Made by a program: the position numbers and the translations under genes | Notes under the pieces: model-generated | The model's input: the letters and a program-made list of their open reading frames with translations, nothing else | Told to the model about the DNA's origin: nothing | Databases searched by the model: none | Source: Eubacterium sp. | GTDB lineage: Bacteria; Bacillota; Clostridia; Oscillospirales; Acutalibacteraceae | Length of the DNA: 7,604 nt | Assembly (NCBI GenBank): GCA_017543725.1 | Contig: JAFYFO010000043.1 | Span: 1 to 7,604, forward strand | Direction: 5' to 3' | Shown here: positions 6,358 through 7,604 of the stretch, piece by piece | Layout: every line of letters begins with the position of its first letter | How positions within the stretch are numbered: the stretch's first letter is position 1

Positions 6358-6768
6358 TTAATCAAGAAAAGTTTTTGCAAATTCAGCGGCTGCCTTGCAG
6401 TCGTCATCATTCGGTCTGCCCTTATGAAGCCCTTTGAATTCGCCCTTGCAGTGGAATTCCTTATCAAGCATTGCAACGCCTGCTTTATCCGCCTGAGCCT
6501 TAACCTTTTTATAGGTTGAATTAAGCATTGCCGCTGAGCCGAAATTAACGATTTTGCCAACAAGGTTTTTATCAAGCGAGGCAACGAAATCCTTAACTTC
6601 CTTATCAATATTAAAAGCATAATATGAATTTCCGAGGAAGAGGAAATCAACCTGCTCCGTTACAGGCTCACTGATTGGAAGCGCTTCAACGCCGAGAACC
6701 TGAGCCATTGCTTCGGCAAGCCTTTTTGTGTTTCCCGTTTTAGTATAGTATCTGACTGCGAATTTCAT
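6358..6768 (-). CDS. Flavodoxin family protein
   Basis: A 136-residue FMN-binding electron carrier. The N-terminus has the beta-strand MKFAVRYYTK, followed by the phosphate-binding loop TKTGNTKRLAEA (9-20). LFLGNSYYAF (43-52) fits the second flavin loop and VNFGSAAM (74-81) the third. FHCKGEFKGLHKGRPNDDD (105-123) is the C-terminal segment common in small clostridial flavodoxins. It is a full-length single domain of about the usual size. AGGAGG lies 9 bp before ATG 6768-6766. It starts 17 bp after the ferritin-like gene and is likely co-transcribed with it. Flavodoxins replace ferredoxin under iron shortage, and pairing with an iron/oxygen-handling diiron protein suggests an iron or oxidative-stress unit; the actual redox partner is unknown. 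Confidence 0.88.
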   Translation of the reverse strand: MKFAVRYYTKTGNTKRLAEAMAQVLGVEALPISEPVTEQVDFLFLGNSYYAFNIDKEVKDFVASLDKNLVGKIVNFGSAAMLNSTYKKVKAQADKAGVAMLDKEFHCKGEFKGLHKGRPNDDDCKAAAEFAKTFLD

Positions 6769-6785
6769 AATAATTCCTCCTGTTG

Positions 6786-7166
6786 TTATAATGATTTAAA
6801 AATATTTCCGTGCCTGTATTCATCGTTCATCACACCCTCAATTTCGGGATACTTATCTCCGACATAGGGGCGATAACCGTTGCCACCCATATATTCGCCT
6901 TTTGAAACTCCGAAGTGAACGATTTTTTTGGGCAAAATTCTGTAAAGAACGCCGAGAACATTTGCCTGAAGGGCTTTTGGCTGAAGAGTTTCGCCCGTGT
7001 ATTTTCCCATTATTGCCGCGTGGCGTCCCTCGTCCTTAGCCGCTTCAAGATATGCCGCCTTATATTCGGGATTCTTTGTTATCTGAGCAAATTTTTTATA
7101 CATCATAACTGCGTTTAACTCGCCCTGCTGAAAACCTAAAAATGCTTTTTTATCATTAATATCCAT
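6786..7166 (-). CDS. Ferritin-like diiron protein (rubrerythrin-like, no rubredoxin domain)
   Basis: A 126-residue all-helical protein without any cysteine, so it lacks the rubredoxin tail of classical rubrerythrin. Probable iron ligands follow the four-helix pattern: Glu16 (QQGELNAVMMY), Glu46 and His49 (EGRH), Glu91 (KGEY) and Glu116 and His119 (NDEYRH). This resembles the symmetric 4-Glu/2-His site of bacterioferritin-type proteins. The extra glutamate three residues after the helix-3 ligand in rubrerythrin is Gly94 here. Such proteins reduce peroxide or oxidise and hold iron in anaerobes; which of these applies cannot be read from the sequence. The start at 7166-7164 has GGAGGA 5 bp upstream. 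It is first in a two-gene unit with the flavodoxin and has its own promoter in the divergent gap. Confidence 0.82.
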   Translation of the reverse strand: MDINDKKAFLGFQQGELNAVMMYKKFAQITKNPEYKAAYLEAAKDEGRHAAIMGKYTGETLQPKALQANVLGVLYRILPKKIVHFGVSKGEYMGGNGYRPYVGDKYPEIEGVMNDEYRHGNIFKSL

Positions 7167-7212
7167 TTCAGTCCTCCAATTTTGTAAAATTTAATTGCGT
7201 GCAACCTTTTAT

Positions 7213-7241
7213 ATTATAACACGACCTTTTCAAATTTGCAA
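7213..7241 (-). promoter_or_regulatory. Promoter of the ferritin-flavodoxin unit
   Basis: On the minus strand TTGCAA (7241-7236) and a perfect TATAAT (7218-7213) are separated by 17 bp. Transcription would start near 7206, 40 bp upstream of the ferritin-like start codon. No palindromic operator is visible over it. Confidence 0.7.
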
Positions 7242-7282
7242 GCATTTTGTTTTTATTTCAAAAACTATTTCAGCAAAAAGAC

Positions 7283-7311
7283 TTGACAGCGTTTTTCCGT
7301 TATGATATATT
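7283..7311 (+). promoter_or_regulatory. Promoter of the HMA-domain gene
   Basis: TTGACA (7283-7288), a 17-bp spacer and TATATT (7306-7311) form a strong sigma-A type promoter. The expected start is near 7318, exactly where the first of two 18-bp palindromes begins. It faces away from the ferritin promoter, with about 40 bp between the two -35 boxes. Confidence 0.75.
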
Positions 7312-7317
7312 ATTGTT

Positions 7318-7335
7318 GGTTAGCGGCGGCTAACC
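7318..7335 (+). promoter_or_regulatory. Palindromic operator copy 1
   Basis: GGTTAGCGGCGGCTAACC has perfect 7-bp arms (GGTTAGC and GCTAACC) around GGCG. It overlaps the predicted transcription start of the HMA gene, a typical repressor position. The half-sites GGTTAG/CTAACC also occur in the DtxR/IdeR consensus, though there the halves are closer together, so a metal-dependent repressor is a plausible but unproven ligand. Confidence 0.65.
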
Positions 7336-7352
7336 GTAATATTTGCCATAAC

Positions 7353-7370
7353 GGTTAGCGGCGGCTAACT
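7353..7370 (+). promoter_or_regulatory. Palindromic operator copy 2
   Basis: The same 18-base element recurs here with only the last base changed (GGTTAGC, GGCG, GCTAACT). It starts 35 bp after copy 1, that is between three and four helical turns. The facing arms of the two copies also form a 9-bp inverted repeat (GCTAACCGT at 7329-7337, ACGGTTAGC at 7351-7359), so the RNA could fold across the copies. Confidence 0.65.
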
Positions 7371-7426
7371 TCTTCCTTCCTTATTAATACTCTTTCATAG
7401 CCGCCGCAGCCCCATAAGGAGGATTT

Positions 7427-7604
7427 ATGAATAAAATAACACTTGAAATAGACGGAATGATGTGCGGTATGTGCGAGGCGCATATCAACGATACAATCAG
7501 AAAAGTATATCCAAAAGCAAAGAAACTCACCTCTTCACACAAAAAAGGAAAAACAACATTTTTAATCAGTGACAAGCCCGATGAAGAAAAACTTAAATCG
7601 GCAA
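7427..7604 (+). CDS. Heavy-metal-associated (HMA) domain protein, 3' end cut by window edge
   Basis: The first 59 residues are in the window. MNKITLEIDGMMCGMCEAH carries the CxxC metal site (Cys13, Cys16) in the usual loop after the first beta-strand of the ferredoxin-like HMA fold. It is followed by a helix (INDTIRKVYPKAKK) and a strand (KGKTTFLIS). HMA domains bind soft or transition metals such as Cu(I), Zn or Cd as small chaperones or as N-terminal parts of P-type ATPases; which one applies depends on sequence outside the window. AAGGAGG (7416-7422) lies 4 bp before ATG 7427. It has its own promoter and a double operator, and it may head an operon for metal transport. The base-to-product call is firm, the metal is not known. 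Confidence 0.8.
   Translation, partial: MNKITLEIDGMMCGMCEAHINDTIRKVYPKAKKLTSSHKKGKTTFLISDKPDEEKLKSA

Noticed and set aside
1..7604. Mobile element, phage, CRISPR, tRNA or rRNA
   Set aside because: No transposase, integrase, direct-repeat array or RNA-gene signature was found; the genes are core metabolism and stress functions in a consistent base composition.

Overview
The window looks like chromosomal DNA of an anaerobic Firmicute, most likely a gut-type clostridium of the Ruminococcaceae/Oscillospiraceae kind. Reasons: an A+T-rich base composition, strong AGGAGG-type ribosome binding sites, a short GSI-alpha type glutamine synthetase, a NrgB-like PII domain, a flavodoxin next to a rubrerythrin-like ferritin, and a small GMMCGMC heavy-metal domain protein. 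The taxonomic call is an inference from gene families, not a measured identity.

Layout. Everything from base 1 to 7166 is transcribed on the minus strand; one gene at the right end (from 7427) is on the plus strand. Read in the direction of transcription, the minus-strand part starts with a two-gene unit at 7166-6358: a diiron ferritin-like protein, then a flavodoxin 17 bp downstream. A 331-bp gap follows (6027-6357). It holds a sigma-A type promoter and a leader with three tandem hairpins. Then comes a nitrogen-assimilation cluster: glnA (6026-4683), an ammonium channel fused to a PII domain (4543-2792), asparagine synthetase asnB (2701-1118), ammonia-dependent NAD synthetase nadE (1092-367) and a class II glutamine amidotransferase of glutamate-synthase type that runs off the left edge (335-1). 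At the right end a divergent promoter region (7167-7426) drives the ferritin gene leftwards and a heavy-metal-associated (HMA) protein rightwards. The HMA promoter carries two copies of an 18-bp palindrome at and just after the predicted transcription start.

How the genes work together. The channel brings in ammonium, its own PII tail probably gates it, and GlnA fixes the ammonium into glutamine. The amidotransferase (presumably with glutamate-synthase subunits outside the window) and AsnB use glutamine nitrogen, and NadE uses free ammonia for NAD. The residues needed for the classical covalent switches are absent in both sensors: there is no Tyr at PII position 51 and no Tyr at the GS adenylylation site. 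The DNA upstream of glnA and upstream of the channel gene is instead packed with RNA secondary structure. I infer that control here relies on product feedback and on RNA attenuation or processing.

Most interesting items: the triple GGCAA-plus-hairpin leader of glnA; the 26-bp composite stem that fills the glnA-amt gap; the Amt-PII fusion; and the paired palindromic operators of the HMA gene, whose half-sites resemble DtxR/IdeR sites but with different spacing.
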